From Bacillota bacterium (lineage in GTDB: Bacteria > Bacillota > Bacilli > Paenibacillales > NBRC-103111), in the NCBI GenBank assembly GCA_023386955.1, contig JAEWIS010000039.1, positions 1-64,000 on the forward strand: a DNA stretch of 64,000 nt. Reading direction: 5' to 3'. Position 1 is the first letter of the stretch; every line of letters starts with the position of its first letter. This document shows, one piece after another, positions 53,096-62,353 of this stretch. The notes under the pieces are model-generated. The model did not search any database. It was not told where the DNA came from and was given only the letters and a program-made list of their open reading frames with translations. The position numbers and the translations under genes are program-made.

Positions 53096-53860
53096 ATGGA
53101 CTTAACTTCAATCGGAACCAGAATCAGAACGCTCCGAATGGGCACTGGTCTTTCGATGAAAGCGCTGGCGGAGAAAATTACGGAACAAACCGGTGTAACC
53201 ATATCCTCCGGGCAAATCAGCGATTGGGAGAACGGCTACAAGAACCCTTCCGCCCCGGGGCTAATTGCCTTATCCCTGTTCTTCCAGGTTTCCGCCGACT
53301 GGCTTTTGAAGGGCAGCGATCTTCCCGAGGACCAAATGGAGCTGATCCGCCTGTTTCACGAGCTGTCCGACCTGGATCAGGCCTTCGTCAAACGATACTT
53401 CCAGCTGGCTCTTCTGGACAAGGACATTTCACTCCCAACAGGGAAAATCCCCAACAAGCTTTTGCGCCGTTCCAAGGCCCTTTCCTTAAAGAAGCTTCCG
53501 GCCGTTCGGGAGGACGCCTCTGAATATACCCTGGATGCAGGGAGGATCATTCCTGTGCTTAAGCCGGAGTCTGCCGGTACTGCCGCAGATTGGCTAAAGC
53601 ATATCCAAGGTTATCTCCATGTTGCAGAGCCTCTAGATCATTGTTTTGCCATTTCTGTTCCTTCCGGCAAGGACATGCTTGAACAGGAAACCGGTATCGG
53701 CACCCATTATGCCATCGTCCAGCCGCAGGAACGGTACGAGCATGGCGACCCCGTAGCGGTCTACTCCGCAGAGGGGATTATAATAGAAGCCTTCGACGAT
53801 ACACTTGGCCCCGCCGTCATCGGCAGGATCATCAGTGAAGCAGCTCCTCCTTCAAAATAA
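53096..53860 (+). CDS. XRE regulator with degenerate S24 (LexA-like) C-terminal domain
   Basis: Protein of 254 aa from the ATG at 53096 (GGGAG, 9-nt spacer); an upstream in-frame ATG at 53057 lies in the promoter. The N-terminal helix-turn-helix (about 5-70: IRTLRMGTGLSMKALAEKI ... ISSGQISDWENGYKNPSAPGLIALSLFF) binds DNA. The C-terminal part (about 165-250) follows the S24/LexA fold (FAISVPSGKDMLEQETGIGTHYAIVQPQERYEHGDPVAVY), but the usual G-D-S-M catalytic serine reads S-G-K-D-M and the catalytic lysine is not apparent. It should therefore dimerise but not cleave itself. Its end overlaps the convergent unknown gene by 29 nt. Confidence 0.78.
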   Translation: MDLTSIGTRIRTLRMGTGLSMKALAEKITEQTGVTISSGQISDWENGYKNPSAPGLIALSLFFQVSADWLLKGSDLPEDQMELIRLFHELSDLDQAFVKRYFQLALLDKDISLPTGKIPNKLLRRSKALSLKKLPAVREDASEYTLDAGRIIPVLKPESAGTAADWLKHIQGYLHVAEPLDHCFAISVPSGKDMLEQETGIGTHYAIVQPQERYEHGDPVAVYSAEGIIIEAFDDTLGPAVIGRIISEAAPPSK

Positions 53861-55436
53861 ACGCTCGCAGCAGCTCTGTATTATTGGCCAGCGCCTTGCA
53901 AATATGATAGACACTGTATTCGTCCGCTTTGACCGAAAGCAGGAGATACACCAGCTCCTGCTGGCAGGGGCGGTTTTTCAGGCTTAATATGAAATCCCAT
54001 CCATGCTTATGAAGGTAATAGGATCTGCACCGGGAGACCAGCATCACTTCCTTCTTCCGCTGGTCACCAGCATGGAACCTCTCCAGCTCCTCCCGGCACA
54101 CCTCCCGCCCTACCCCTGTTATATAATCGCTGACCTGGCCCAGCTTCTCTATAATGCGGGGGTGGATGCGATCTCCCCATGTCCATCCCATAAGACCCTC
54201 CACTTGATGAATATCGTAACCATGGGCCTGGCTTTGCTCCAGATCATCCATAATCAGCTCCATCTTCTCCAGGAAAGCATTCCTTCTACCCGCCCTTACA
54301 GATTCCGCGCGCCGCTCCAGAACCGCATTGATATCACAGTGCTCCCCTAGCTCCGCCCTCAGCAGGTCCACAACCTCGGAATATGAGTTTCCAATCCGCA
54401 AGGGCTCACTCACCCCCGCTACCGTCAAAATTACCCTTCCCAGCATAGAATAGACCGTCTCCGGTATTTCCCGCCGCGGCTCCAGCAATCCGGATAATCG
54501 TTTATGTTCCTTCTGTTCTGGACCATCCGTCCACCCTAATTGAAGAACAGCCTCAGCGAAAGCCGCAGCGTCATACTTGCAGCCCTTCGGGTCCAGCACA
54601 CAAATCCGGCAGGCTTCTGCCAGAGGAAAGCCCTGGAGCAGAAACTCCTGCAACACCTTACGGAAACCCATCATCCCCACCGGATGCTCCCGAAACCGGG
54701 CAAGATAATAAGAACGAATCACCGAAACGGAAAATTGCCCTCTCATAAACGCGCCCCGCTCCTCATCCGAGTCCACCAGGGACAGCCTCATCCACGCCTC
54801 CAACGCGCTTACCTCATTGCGCACCAGCGGACGAATCCGATTCAATAACCGGCTGGCATCACACCGTTCGGAAGCCGTAATCGGTTGCTGCAGGATCGCA
54901 TTCGCCCACCCCACCGCAGACATCATCTGCTCCCATGTTACGTCCCCCGTCACCACAGCCTTTCCCGGGAAGCGGCTTTCTATTAAACAAGCAATTGCCA
55001 ACACATACAAATGATACGGATGTCCTTTCGTCTTCCCATCAAAAACCACCACAGCGCCACCCGCATCCGCAGCGGCCGGCTCCAGCCACTCCTCCTCCAG
55101 CAAACCGGCCAACACATCCGTTCTACTCCCCCCGCCACGCCGGGACAGCCTACTCCGGTACACTTCCAGACTCCTCACCAGCTCGAAGGATTCCCCAGTC
55201 TGCAGCGACACCTCATCCCCGAACACATGCCACCCGACACCATTCCCCGCCTGCTTCAACAGCCGCTCCCTGGAGCGGTCCACATAGGACCACAACACCT
55301 TATACGTCTCCTCATCAACCAGCAAATCCAAAAAAGGATACGCCCCCACCAGCAGCAGCGACTCCTCATACACCCGCTCCCACTCAACCGGCTCCATCTC
55401 TATCGGCAGAATCTCCAACCGGATGTAACCCCCCAT
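53832..55436 (-). CDS. Unknown protein, 534 aa
   Basis: I do not recognise this family. The start is the ATG at 55436, 7 nt after GGGAGGG; an upstream TTG overlaps that site. It is soluble, with no signal peptide or membrane helix. It is mostly alpha-helical by residue pattern, with many Leu/Glu/Arg and segments such as YDIHQVEGLMGWTWGDRIHPRI and SRCRSYYLHKHGWDFILSLKNRP. No catalytic motif stands out. Its promoter region carries a strong dyad (55478-55501). It converges on and overlaps the XRE regulator gene by 29 nt. The frame is long, has a good ribosome site and no competing frame of similar quality, so it is very probably real. Confidence 0.75.
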   Translation of the reverse strand: MGGYIRLEILPIEMEPVEWERVYEESLLLVGAYPFLDLLVDEETYKVLWSYVDRSRERLLKQAGNGVGWHVFGDEVSLQTGESFELVRSLEVYRSRLSRRGGGSRTDVLAGLLEEEWLEPAAADAGGAVVVFDGKTKGHPYHLYVLAIACLIESRFPGKAVVTGDVTWEQMMSAVGWANAILQQPITASERCDASRLLNRIRPLVRNEVSALEAWMRLSLVDSDEERGAFMRGQFSVSVIRSYYLARFREHPVGMMGFRKVLQEFLLQGFPLAEACRICVLDPKGCKYDAAAFAEAVLQLGWTDGPEQKEHKRLSGLLEPRREIPETVYSMLGRVILTVAGVSEPLRIGNSYSEVVDLLRAELGEHCDINAVLERRAESVRAGRRNAFLEKMELIMDDLEQSQAHGYDIHQVEGLMGWTWGDRIHPRIIEKLGQVSDYITGVGREVCREELERFHAGDQRKKEVMLVSRCRSYYLHKHGWDFILSLKNRPCQQELVYLLLSVKADEYSVYHICKALANNTELLRAFILKEELLH

Positions 55437-55477
55437 CCTCCAGCCCTCCCCCAAATGACATTCCCACGACCGCTCCT

Positions 55478-55501
55478 AAATGAGATTAAAATATCTCATT
55501 T
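55478..55501. promoter_or_regulatory. Operator-like dyad in the leader of the unknown 534-aa gene
   Basis: AAATGAGAT-TAAAAT-ATCTCATTT, a perfect 9-bp dyad, lies just downstream of a minus-strand promoter. An outer pair, CTCCTAAA (55473-55480) and TTTAGGAG (55520-55527), encloses both the dyad and the -10 box. Confidence 0.6.
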
Positions 55502-55507
55502 TTATTC

Positions 55508-55537
55508 ATTATAAACCCTTTTAGGAGTGAAGATCAA
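55508..55537 (-). promoter_or_regulatory. Promoter of the unknown 534-aa gene
   Basis: Minus strand: TTGATC (55537-55532), an 18-nt spacer, TATAAT (55513-55508), 72 nt before the ATG. Confidence 0.6.
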
Positions 55538-55577
55538 TGTGGTGGGTAATTTTGGGAATGAAAGAACCATATTCATA

Positions 55578-55613
55578 GGAAAAAGACCCATTCCGAGGGT
55601 TCGGAAATGGGCC
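55578..55613 (-). terminator. Terminator of the pseudaminic-acid gene block
   Basis: GGCCCATTTCCGA pairs with TCGGAATGGGTC on the minus strand, followed by TTTTTCCT. It lies 26 nt past the pseC stop and ends the A/T-rich block. Confidence 0.8.
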
Positions 55614-55638
55614 AACTCTGGGATAACAAATGCTCAGT

Positions 55639-56829
55639 TCAAATTAGGTAATATCCAACCACCTTGTTGACTGCTTTAATGACATCATGTACATCCTCGT
55701 TTTTCATCTTGGGGTATAACGGCAAGGTCAGCAGGCCTTCATAAAGCTGTTCCGCTACGGGGCAGTCCCCCTTTTTATGTCCCAGTTCTTTGTAATACGG
55801 CTGTAGATGCACAGGAATATAGTGAACGTTGACCCCAATGTTTTCAGCACGCAAAGCCTCAAATACCTCTTTACGCGTGACATTGATACAACTCAAGTTC
55901 AACTGAAGCATATAAAGATGCCAAGCCGACTCCGCTTCAGGATGCTGATGGGGAAGAAGGACCCCTTTCATTTCAGCAAAAGCCTGATTATATAACTGGA
56001 TGATTTCCCTACGACGTTCCAAAAAATAATCAATTTTACCCATCTGGGAGATCCCTAACGCCGCTTGCATATCTGTCATCCGGTAGTTATATCCCAAAGC
56101 ATGCATTTCATAATACCAAGGGCCCTGCTGCTCCAACAGCTTCCTAGGCTCCCGTGTTACACCATGACTGCGGAACAGAAGCATTTTTTCGTAATATTCC
56201 TTGTTATCGGTGACAATGATGCCGCCTTCCCCCGTCGTTACATGCTTCACCGGATGAAAACTAAACATCGTCATGTCTGCCATTGTCCCTACACTCTTGC
56301 CTTGAAATTTGGCTCCCAAGGAATGCGCTGCATCCTCAATTACAATTAACCCATGTTTGGCGGCCAGCTCTCGGATGCGCACCATATCAGCAGGCTGACC
56401 CGTGTAGTCCACCGGAATAATGGCTTTTGTACGGGCGTTAATCTTTTCTTCAATCCTTTGAGGGTCAATATTATAAGTATCTGGAAGAACATCCGCAAAA
56501 ACAGGGGTTCCGCCCTGATACAGCACACAATTGCTGCTAGCCAGGAAAGTAATGGGGGAAGTAATGACTTCATCACCAGGCCCAATCCCCGCTGCGAAGC
56601 ATGCTCCATGAAGTGCGGCTGTCCCATTGCAGAAGGCGACTGCATATTGGGCTCCCACGTAGTCGGCAACCTTCTGCTCAAACGCCGGAATAGCCGGGCC
56701 TTGCGTTAAATATTCACCTCGTAGCACTTGTACTACCTGTGCAATATCCTCTTCATCAATCCATTGTTGGCCATAAGGCAGCAGGGTATCTCTTGCGGGC
56801 CTGCCTCCATAAAGGGCTAAATCGCTCAT
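55639..56829 (-). CDS. pseC: UDP-4-amino-sugar aminotransferase PseC (DegT/DnrJ family)
   Basis: Protein of 396 aa from the ATG at 56829 (GGAGTG site); the frame is open 16 codons more. Fold type I PLP enzyme: VAFCNGTAALHGACFAAGI, ITSPITFLASSNCVLYQGG, IEDAAHSLGAKFQGKSVG, and the PLP lysine Lys194 in MFSFHPVKHVTTGEGG. The N-terminal ITFLASSN and GEYLTQGPAIPAFE blocks are typical of PseC, which aminates the 4-keto sugar nucleotide made by PseB on the way to pseudaminic acid. PseI and PseG are in the same block. A PseB dehydratase is not within the window and may lie to the right. Last gene of the block. Confidence 0.85.
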   Translation of the reverse strand: MSDLALYGGRPARDTLLPYGQQWIDEEDIAQVVQVLRGEYLTQGPAIPAFEQKVADYVGAQYAVAFCNGTAALHGACFAAGIGPGDEVITSPITFLASSNCVLYQGGTPVFADVLPDTYNIDPQRIEEKINARTKAIIPVDYTGQPADMVRIRELAAKHGLIVIEDAAHSLGAKFQGKSVGTMADMTMFSFHPVKHVTTGEGGIIVTDNKEYYEKMLLFRSHGVTREPRKLLEQQGPWYYEMHALGYNYRMTDMQAALGISQMGKIDYFLERRREIIQLYNQAFAEMKGVLLPHQHPEAESAWHLYMLQLNLSCINVTRKEVFEALRAENIGVNVHYIPVHLQPYYKELGHKKGDCPVAEQLYEGLLTLPLYPKMKNEDVHDVIKAVNKVVGYYLI

Positions 56830-56881
56830 CAGGCACACTCCAATCTCATGCTGATTTCGTAATAGAAAGAAAGCCACCCGA

Positions 56882-57829
56882 CTACATCAGGTAGCTTGTC
56901 TGAATCCACTCTTCCGTTCTGCGGATTCCTTCCTCCAAGGATACTTGCGGCTCCCAACCCAGCAGCTGCTTCGCTTTGCTGGAATTGCACAGGAGTTTCT
57001 GAATTTCGCTTTGGGGATGAATATGCGGCACATGATGGATGCGGCCCGGGTCTTGTACAATCATAAGCGCCAGATCATTCACGCTGATGTCGCGGCCCAA
57101 ACCTGCATTAACAATATGCCCATCCACTTGTGAGCAATACCCGGCTTCCACTACGAAGCGTGCACAATCCTCCACATACAGCAAGTCCCGGGTTTGGGTT
57201 CCCTCGCCATAGATATTCAAATCCATACCAGAGAGCTTGTTGCGGATGAAAATGGCAACAACGCCGCCTTCACCACCCGTCTTCTGAAAGGGACCATAGG
57301 TATTAAATGGCCGGATAACGACGGTAGGCAGCCCATAAGCGTAATAATAGGACAATACCATGTTCTCAGCAGCGATTTTCGCTCCAGCATAGGGAGACGC
57401 AGGTTTAATCGGATGAAGTTCTGTAATTCCGGATGCATCTGTGCAGCGGTCGTATACCATACACGTACTCATAAATACAACCTTCACCTTGTGTTTACGG
57501 CATTGCTCCATCACATAGAAGGTACCTACCGTGTCATTATTAAAAGTAGTTCGTGGATCGTCGATAGAATCCTGTACATTAATGGAGGCTCCTAGATGAT
57601 AGCAGATGTCAAATGTATGGGCCTCAAATAATGCTACTAACAGCTTCTCGTCCTTAATATCGCCCTCAATAAACCGGATCAATCCGGGATGATCGTCAAA
57701 CTCGTCCAAGTTTTCCTTGCGGCCGTTGGATAAATCATCCAAAATCCATAGTTGATGTCCATCCGCCAGCAGGCGTTTTGCAACCCATCGACCGATAAAC
57801 CCGGCTCCGCCGGTAAGAAGAATATTCAA
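56882..57829 (-). CDS. NAD-dependent epimerase/dehydratase (extended SDR)
   Basis: Protein of 315 aa, TTG start at 57829 with GAGG about 9 nt before. NAD loop LLTGGAGFIGRWVAKRL, the catalytic Ser in FMSTCMVYDRC, and Tyr/Lys in SPYAGAKIAAE. Substrate-side segments (VVIRPFNTYGPFQ, GTQTRDLLYVEDCARFVVEA) place it among UDP-glucose 4-epimerase and dTDP-glucose or CDP-sugar dehydratase relatives. It does not have the PseB-type N-terminus. It could epimerise the hexose precursor or modify another sugar of the glycan. Overlaps none; 26 nt after the formyltransferase gene. Confidence 0.85.
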   Translation of the reverse strand: MNILLTGGAGFIGRWVAKRLLADGHQLWILDDLSNGRKENLDEFDDHPGLIRFIEGDIKDEKLLVALFEAHTFDICYHLGASINVQDSIDDPRTTFNNDTVGTFYVMEQCRKHKVKVVFMSTCMVYDRCTDASGITELHPIKPASPYAGAKIAAENMVLSYYYAYGLPTVVIRPFNTYGPFQKTGGEGGVVAIFIRNKLSGMDLNIYGEGTQTRDLLYVEDCARFVVEAGYCSQVDGHIVNAGLGRDISVNDLALMIVQDPGRIHHVPHIHPQSEIQKLLCNSSKAKQLLGWEPQVSLEEGIRRTEEWIQTSYLM

Positions 57830-57855
57830 TGTTCAAACCTCATTTCTTCCTATAC

Positions 57856-58659
57856 TCAGAATGCCTTCACAAGCGGCGGAGCCTGATGTCCCAATTCCCC
57901 ATCCAGATAACGGTCCACAATGTCATTATCGAAGGTATTATAAATCAACCGTAAATGCTGCGGCGTCCAGTCTGTAGAGGTAAATAATTTGCCACTGGAT
58001 TTTTGGGGAACCGGTACCGGCTCTACTCCAGCTTCCACCATCTGCAGCAGCCTGACCAAATCCTCCCCGGCTTGTTTAACAGCCTTACACGCTACATCAT
58101 GAATGCCGTCTCCCCGGGCAAGCTCTGGAACAGAATGGTGAATAATGTTGCCTCCATCCAGCCGTTGGGTAAGCTGATGTATGGTCATACCTGCCCAATT
58201 GGGCTTCAGGAAGTAAAAAGGCCAAAATAATGTAATGTTGCCACGGTACCAAGGTGAAAGCCCACCATGAATATTCCATGCCCGCTTGGGCAAAGCCTGC
58301 AGGGTTTCCTCATCTACCTTATGAATGCCGTAGCTGATGGCTGTGTCCGCACCGAGAGAAGATAGCCAGGCCCTGGTTGCAGCATGATTAAGCTCCTCTG
58401 GATGAACTGAAAGTACAGGAACCGCTGGAAAAATCGACTCTTCACCATCTGCACCAAAAGCATTTCGCTCGGCATTCATACGATCCGTAAAGTGGCGAAT
58501 AAAATTATCTTTATCCAAAAGGGGAATTCCCTGGGGAGGAGCGGGCATAAATGCTGCTCTGGTCTCAACAAGGAGGCCTTGGAGGAATCCCGCATCATAC
58601 AGCTTTTTCGCCAAATAGTAATGCCTTGGATGAGAGCCAATCAGCAACACCGTATTCAA
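57856..58659 (-). CDS. Formyltransferase-like protein (sugar amine N-formylation)
   Basis: Protein of 267 aa. The TTG at 58659 overlaps the stop of the upstream gene (TTGA) and has AGGAG 10 nt before, so I prefer it to the open frame from 58758. The catalytic triad of the methionyl-tRNA formyltransferase/hydroxymethyl transferase family is present: Asn129 and His131 in WNIHGGLSPWYRG and Asp168 in LTQRLDGGNII. The usual SLLP-RG loop is varied to GLSPWYRG. Such stand-alone domains formylate amino sugars with N10-formyl-tetrahydrofolate. In a pseudaminic-acid cluster with no visible PseH acetyltransferase, it may formylate the 4-amino sugar. This is inferred. Confidence 0.75.
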   Translation of the reverse strand: MNTVLLIGSHPRHYYLAKKLYDAGFLQGLLVETRAAFMPAPPQGIPLLDKDNFIRHFTDRMNAERNAFGADGEESIFPAVPVLSVHPEELNHAATRAWLSSLGADTAISYGIHKVDEETLQALPKRAWNIHGGLSPWYRGNITLFWPFYFLKPNWAGMTIHQLTQRLDGGNIIHHSVPELARGDGIHDVACKAVKQAGEDLVRLLQMVEAGVEPVPVPQKSSGKLFTSTDWTPQHLRLIYNTFDNDIVDRYLDGELGHQAPPLVKAF

Positions 58660-60086
58660 AAAACACCAGCTCCTCTCTCTGGATAGGGTCCTTCTATTAT
58701 ACCCTTCTCTTTTAATGTATCTACAATCGGAAGTAGTACATTTATGCCGCAGCCGCATTGATTCGCTATGTCCGTCAAGCTATGTTCACCGTCTGCATAG
58801 TTTAAGACTGTGAGAATCAAATGGAGCTGCTGCTTGGCGTTCAAATTTGATCGGGTGGCAGGGGAATTTACATCCGGATACAATCCGTGCTTATCCAGTT
58901 TTACCTCACCAAAAGGATAACGATTCACATAGTAGCCATCTGCTTCAAGGATTTGGAGCAAAAGCTCCAATTCATCAAGACTTTGCTGCAATGCATCAAT
59001 AGTCATAGCTTCTTTCGTATCGAGAGAGTTGTGGTATCCTGCAAAGGTTCCGTACACATTTCGGGCCATCTGCCCCACAGGCAGATTAAAGCCAGGAGAA
59101 CAGTATTGACGCTCATCGGAACCAAATGCCGGCGTGAATGGTCGGGTCTTTCCCTTTATTGCTTCATGGGAAGTAAGCTGCTTCCATATAGCATCAATTG
59201 GATTAAGCCCTGAACGCGACTGTTTATAGCTTAACGGCATATTCCCTCCCAAACAGGTCAAAACAAGCCCGGCATAAAGCCTTTCTTTCAATTCCTTGCC
59301 GTGCCGGTGCAAATAAGCGATGCTTCCAATGGTCTCCGGCACAAATACAAAGCGGTAGGTGAACCGACGGTGCTTCCACCGCGCTAGACGCTTATACAGT
59401 TGCAAGGCCACTAGGGGGCCGCTTAATTCGTTATTTGCCATGGAGGGATGGCATATATACGAGCTAATTAGCACCTCTTGATTTATCTCACCTGGAAGAA
59501 TTGCATGAGCATAATTCAGCTCTCCCTCAATATGCTCACTATCAATAAATGCGTGGTATTCCCCCTCCCGTAATTTCTCACGGGCGGAATGGGGTATGCA
59601 AAACCCCCATCTTTCCTTGTAATAGGATGTTACATAAGGAACAGCATCCGGTAAATGCGGAATAGAAAACAAGTGATTATCTAGCTCAGCTAATGACAGC
59701 TGTAGATTTACTGGTGTGCTGTAATTTACAATATGCAAATTGCTGACGTCAAAATCTGCAACAACCTCACCATCAGGACCTTTCAGCCATCCTCCACGAA
59801 TGATCCATTCCTTAGGAACCTGCCAATCGAATAGCTGTGTTCCTGTTGGGACGGAGAACATCTCCAGAGGAATTTGCTCTGACATTATGGAGATGGTTTC
59901 CCTTAATCCTGGTCCCGTAATACTCCTGCATATGGGAAAGAGTTTATCAAATAATTGGTCGAGTTCTGTCCACTCTTGAGCCTGCAAACTACCCTTATCA
60001 TTAAATTGTTGCTGTCCAAGTAATTTACTGCTTGATTCCACGTCCCTGCTGCCTCCCAATGTATGATTCGGCTCTATTATTAGCAT
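58656..60086 (-). CDS. DUF4910 / M28-like peptidase-fold protein
   Basis: Protein of 476 aa. The ATG at 60086 has a poor ribosome site and the first 40 residues look unconserved, so the start may be further in. The body (about 40-390) fits the DUF4910/DUF2172 family: LDQLFDKLFPICRSITGPGLRETI, VLISSYICHPSMANNELSGPLVALQLYKRL (an M28-type metal site), RFVFVPETIGSIAYL, and GSDERQYCSPGFNLPV. A C-terminal winged-helix-like part (about 405-470) follows. Such genes recur in surface-sugar clusters and are annotated as aminopeptidases. The real substrate is unknown; a deacylase of an amino sugar is a possibility. Confidence 0.72.
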   Translation of the reverse strand: MLIIEPNHTLGGSRDVESSSKLLGQQQFNDKGSLQAQEWTELDQLFDKLFPICRSITGPGLRETISIMSEQIPLEMFSVPTGTQLFDWQVPKEWIIRGGWLKGPDGEVVADFDVSNLHIVNYSTPVNLQLSLAELDNHLFSIPHLPDAVPYVTSYYKERWGFCIPHSAREKLREGEYHAFIDSEHIEGELNYAHAILPGEINQEVLISSYICHPSMANNELSGPLVALQLYKRLARWKHRRFTYRFVFVPETIGSIAYLHRHGKELKERLYAGLVLTCLGGNMPLSYKQSRSGLNPIDAIWKQLTSHEAIKGKTRPFTPAFGSDERQYCSPGFNLPVGQMARNVYGTFAGYHNSLDTKEAMTIDALQQSLDELELLLQILEADGYYVNRYPFGEVKLDKHGLYPDVNSPATRSNLNAKQQLHLILTVLNYADGEHSLTDIANQCGCGINVLLPIVDTLKEKGIIEGPYPERGAGVF

Positions 60087-60091
60087 ACCTC

Positions 60092-61144
60092 TTACAAGAG
60101 CTTCCAGGACAGTGGCGTTCCTTTTGCAATATCGGTTTTAGCTTGTTTGCCAATGATCCGGTCAAAATACTTTGGTGAAAGACCAGAGCCAGGACGAATG
60201 GCACGCACATTATCCTCCGAGAAAAATTCTCCTGCTTTGATATCCTGGGATACATAAAGAGAGCGGCGGTGCTTCATGGAGGCTTGTTCCGCTTCGGTAG
60301 CCCCATAGAGCACACTTCCAACAGCCTGCCATGCCCGCTCCGTTTCAATTGCTAATGAAGAAAATTCTTGAGGCTCTAGAGAGAAGGCTGAGTCGACTCC
60401 ACCATCGGCACGTGCCAGCGTAAAGTGTTTTTCGATTACGGTTGCTCCAAAGGCTACCGCCGCTACAGAAACACCAACGCCCATAGTATGGTCAGATAAA
60501 CCTGCTTGGCACCCGAACAACTGCTTCAAATGAGGTATTGTCGCCAAGTTGGTGTTTGCCGGAGTAGCTGGATACGTGCTTGTGCATTTCAGTAAAATGA
60601 GGTCGTTACAACCCATCTCTCTGACAGTTCTGACCACCTCATCTAATTCGGCGATAGATGCCATCCCTGTAGAAATAATTAGGGGTTTGCCTGTTGCAGC
60701 AGCCTTGCGGATAAGTGGAATATCCGTGTTTTCAAAAGAGGCAATTTTGTAAGCTGGAACATCCAGTCCTTCAAGAAATTCTACTGCTGTCGCATCAAAC
60801 GGTGTGCTGAATGCAATTAACCCAAGCTCTTTGCACCTATCAAAAATCGGTTTATGCCATTCCCAAGGGGTATATGCTTCCTGATAAAGCTTGTATAATG
60901 AGTTGCCCTTCCATAAATTATTGGGATCGGAAATAAAAAAATCCCCTTCATGGATATCGAGCGTCATGGTTTCCGCAGTATAGGTTTGCAATTTCAACGC
61001 ATCTGCTCCAGCAGCCGCCGCGGCCTCAACAATGGCCAATGCCCTGTCCAGAGAGTGGTTATGGTTGCCGGACATTTCTGCAATCAAAAAAGGCTTATGG
61101 TTCGGACCAATTAATCTACCTGCAATACTAATATCATTGATCAC
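60092..61144 (-). CDS. pseI: Pseudaminic acid synthase
   Basis: Protein of 350 aa, GTG start 7 nt after GGAGG. NeuB-type TIM barrel plus SAF antifreeze-like C-terminal domain (about 285-345: RRSLYVSQDIKAGEFFSEDNVRAIRPGSGLSP). PseI-typical blocks: FLIAEMSGNHNHSLDRAL, ALKLQTYTAETMTLDI, FSTPFDATAVEFLE, GLSDHTMG, and TVIEKHFTLARADGGVDSAFSLEP. It condenses the PseG product (2,4-diacetamido-2,4,6-trideoxy-altrose or a variant) with phosphoenolpyruvate. The EMSGNHNHS segment favours PseI over NeuB or LegI. Confidence 0.93.
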   Translation of the reverse strand: MINDISIAGRLIGPNHKPFLIAEMSGNHNHSLDRALAIVEAAAAAGADALKLQTYTAETMTLDIHEGDFFISDPNNLWKGNSLYKLYQEAYTPWEWHKPIFDRCKELGLIAFSTPFDATAVEFLEGLDVPAYKIASFENTDIPLIRKAAATGKPLIISTGMASIAELDEVVRTVREMGCNDLILLKCTSTYPATPANTNLATIPHLKQLFGCQAGLSDHTMGVGVSVAAVAFGATVIEKHFTLARADGGVDSAFSLEPQEFSSLAIETERAWQAVGSVLYGATEAEQASMKHRRSLYVSQDIKAGEFFSEDNVRAIRPGSGLSPKYFDRIIGKQAKTDIAKGTPLSWKLL

Positions 61145-61226
61145 GTTGTGGCCTCCGAATTTCTGATGTTTTATTCATACTATTTATATCGGCATCAGAC
61201 GCCATTTCTTGCACTTCTCTACAGTG

Positions 61227-62327
61227 TTACCACGTTTGTTCCATTAATATTCGGGCCACCCGGCTTTCGAAGGGTCCTTCTTTGCTTCCCGAAGCGGCCA
61301 GCGCCGACTGTCCCATGTTCAAAAGCGCATGAGCAGAGTCCGCAGCCTTGGTTAACACATTAGCATAATCCGAAGACATCACCCGATCATGCCAGCCCAA
61401 ATTCCAAATAGCATCTAGCCTGCGAGCTGAATGAACTGCTTCTGCTTGGTTATCTGCCACTATTGTAACGGCAGACGGCAATCCCAGGTAACAGCGTTCC
61501 CACATGGCCACTCCACCCGCTCCTAAAGCAAAATCAGCTTTTGCGATTAATTCAGCCACATTTTCAATTTGAATATGGAGGGTGACATTCTTCATCATTT
61601 GGCAGTGCTGCTCAATCTGATGCCGCCTGGGATTGGCTTGTCCAATAACTACGTCTACGAATATCTCTTTGTACGGAATAAGAGCCAGGGAATGAAGTGC
61701 TTTTGTGGTTTCGTCTGTCGGATCGCTGCCCCCAAAAAACACAAGAAGCCGTTCAAGATAACCAGACCGTTTACGCAGCGTACGTCTTGCTTCAAAAAAA
61801 GATGGACGCAGTAACAGAAATTCTACCCCAAGCAACATGCGGCATTGCTCAGAAACAAGTCCTTTGTATCTCGATTGTGGATGCTCGGACAGATTTTGAT
61901 CCAATAAAATATCCACATCATGCCGGCGGTCGGCCAAATCATCTATAGCCATGCGCTTACTGCAATAAGGGCGCATTTCCTTCTCCCATTGTTCATCAAT
62001 ATTGTAATGATCTACAATGAGCCAATCACAAGTGGATTGGGTATGCTCCACTGCCGCTTCAATGGTAACGGCTATGTCCTCTTGATCATAAGGTTGTGCC
62101 TTTAAATCCAAAGGAATAGCACTTGTGATTGGATAAACCCGATAACCTCTTTGCTTGATATAATTGCAAGCGTTTCCTTCCAATAAGCGGCAGACAAAAA
62201 CGACTTCTTTCCCATAGCTTTGCAGCTCATCAGCCAACGTTAAACACCGCATCACATGGCCGCTTCCGATCAAGGAGGAGGCATCTGTCCGGATAACCAC
62301 TCTTCCCTTATGTTGATGTGTCCCCAC
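61227..62327 (-). CDS. pseG: UDP-2,4-diacetamido-2,4,6-trideoxy-altropyranose hydrolase PseG
   Basis: Protein of 366 aa. GTG at 62327 sits 7 nt after GGAGG; the TTG before it is possible. GT-B-like fold: VVIRTDASSLIGSGHVMRCLTLADEL at the start (the catalytic His is in GSGHVMRC), LLVFFGGSDPTDETTK, and IENVAELIAKADFALGAGGVAMWERCYLGLPS. It removes UDP before the PseI step. No PseH-type GNAT domain is fused to it. It lies between the HAD gene and pseI. Confidence 0.92.
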   Translation of the reverse strand: MGTHQHKGRVVIRTDASSLIGSGHVMRCLTLADELQSYGKEVVFVCRLLEGNACNYIKQRGYRVYPITSAIPLDLKAQPYDQEDIAVTIEAAVEHTQSTCDWLIVDHYNIDEQWEKEMRPYCSKRMAIDDLADRRHDVDILLDQNLSEHPQSRYKGLVSEQCRMLLGVEFLLLRPSFFEARRTLRKRSGYLERLLVFFGGSDPTDETTKALHSLALIPYKEIFVDVVIGQANPRRHQIEQHCQMMKNVTLHIQIENVAELIAKADFALGAGGVAMWERCYLGLPSAVTIVADNQAEAVHSARRLDAIWNLGWHDRVMSSDYANVLTKAADSAHALLNMGQSALAASGSKEGPFESRVARILMEQTW

Positions 62328-62353
62328 CAAATGTCCTCCCCCTAAACCAGCTT

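Noticed and set aside
56882..57829. PseB 4,6-dehydratase
   Set aside because: Its N-terminus and substrate segments match UDP-glucose epimerase-like extended SDRs and not the PseB/FlaA1 type.
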